Positions 5,792-5,813 of a DNA stretch of 5,813 nt are shown in pieces. The position numbers and the translations under genes were made by a program. Source of the stretch: an uncultured Microcaldota archaeon (GTDB lineage: Archaea > Micrarchaeota > Micrarchaeia > Anstonellales > Bilamarchaeaceae); NCBI GenBank assembly GCA_903835325.1, contig CAILMU010000222.1, positions 1 through 5,813 of the forward strand, read 5' to 3'. Under the pieces are notes generated by a model, which was given only the letters and a program-made list of their open reading frames with translations, was not told the origin of the DNA and ran no database searches. Each line of letters opens with the position of its first letter. Within the stretch, counting starts at the first letter, position 1.

Positions 5792-5813
5792 GTGGAGGGC
5801 GTTCTTTATCGAC

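Noticed and set aside
1..5813. CRISPR array, insertion sequence or att site
   Set aside because: No regularly spaced repeats, no transposase or integrase, and no terminal inverted repeats were seen. The only direct repeats noticed are the 11/12-base pair in the convergent gap.

Overview
The window looks archaeal. The clearest sign is a transcription factor E alpha (TFE) gene: winged helix, a GWYxYxW signature and a CxxC...CxxC zinc ribbon. It is preceded by a TTTATATA box, and there is a short DUF460/COG2433 RNase H-like gene, a family I know mainly from archaea. GC content is moderate, ATA (Ile) and AGG (Arg) codons are frequent, and a strong GAGGTGA ribosome binding site is present. The unfamiliar membrane proteins and tight packing would suit a DPANN-type lineage such as Micrarchaeota or Diapherotrites, but that placement is an impression and has not been tested.

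Plus strand, 1-1741. The 3' end of a GT4-type glycosyltransferase gene enters from the left edge. Its stop codon overlaps the TTG start of the RNase H-like gene by 4 bases. A promoter region (TATA at 880-887) follows, with a leader of about 60 bases holding a small hairpin. Then comes TFE, whose N-terminus carries an unusual Lys/Arg-rich tail of about 80 residues. A T7 run just after the TFE stop is a plausible terminator.

Convergent gap, 1742-1909. It holds no gene. It does contain two near-identical 11/12-base repeats around a perfect 7-bp inverted repeat, and these elements can pair in mutually exclusive ways. It could be a terminator, a small structured RNA or a protein site.

Minus strand, 5813-1910. 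Three genes are spaced by 32 and 22 bases and almost certainly form one operon, read from the right edge: (A) a small two-helix membrane protein with a CxxC-x3-H motif and a Pro-rich tail, whose frame stays open to the window edge; (B) a soluble protein with an alpha/beta region, a coiled coil and a C-terminal winged-helix-like domain; (C) an 860-residue protein with two membrane helices. C has a large N-glycosylation-sequon-rich extracytoplasmic part (a GATase/GIFT-like alpha/beta fold, then beta-sandwiches) and a cytoplasmic winged-helix-like plus alpha/beta tail. I recognise none of the three as a named family. Together they look like an envelope-spanning assembly linking a cell-surface domain to cytoplasmic partners, and they are the best candidate here for an undescribed system.
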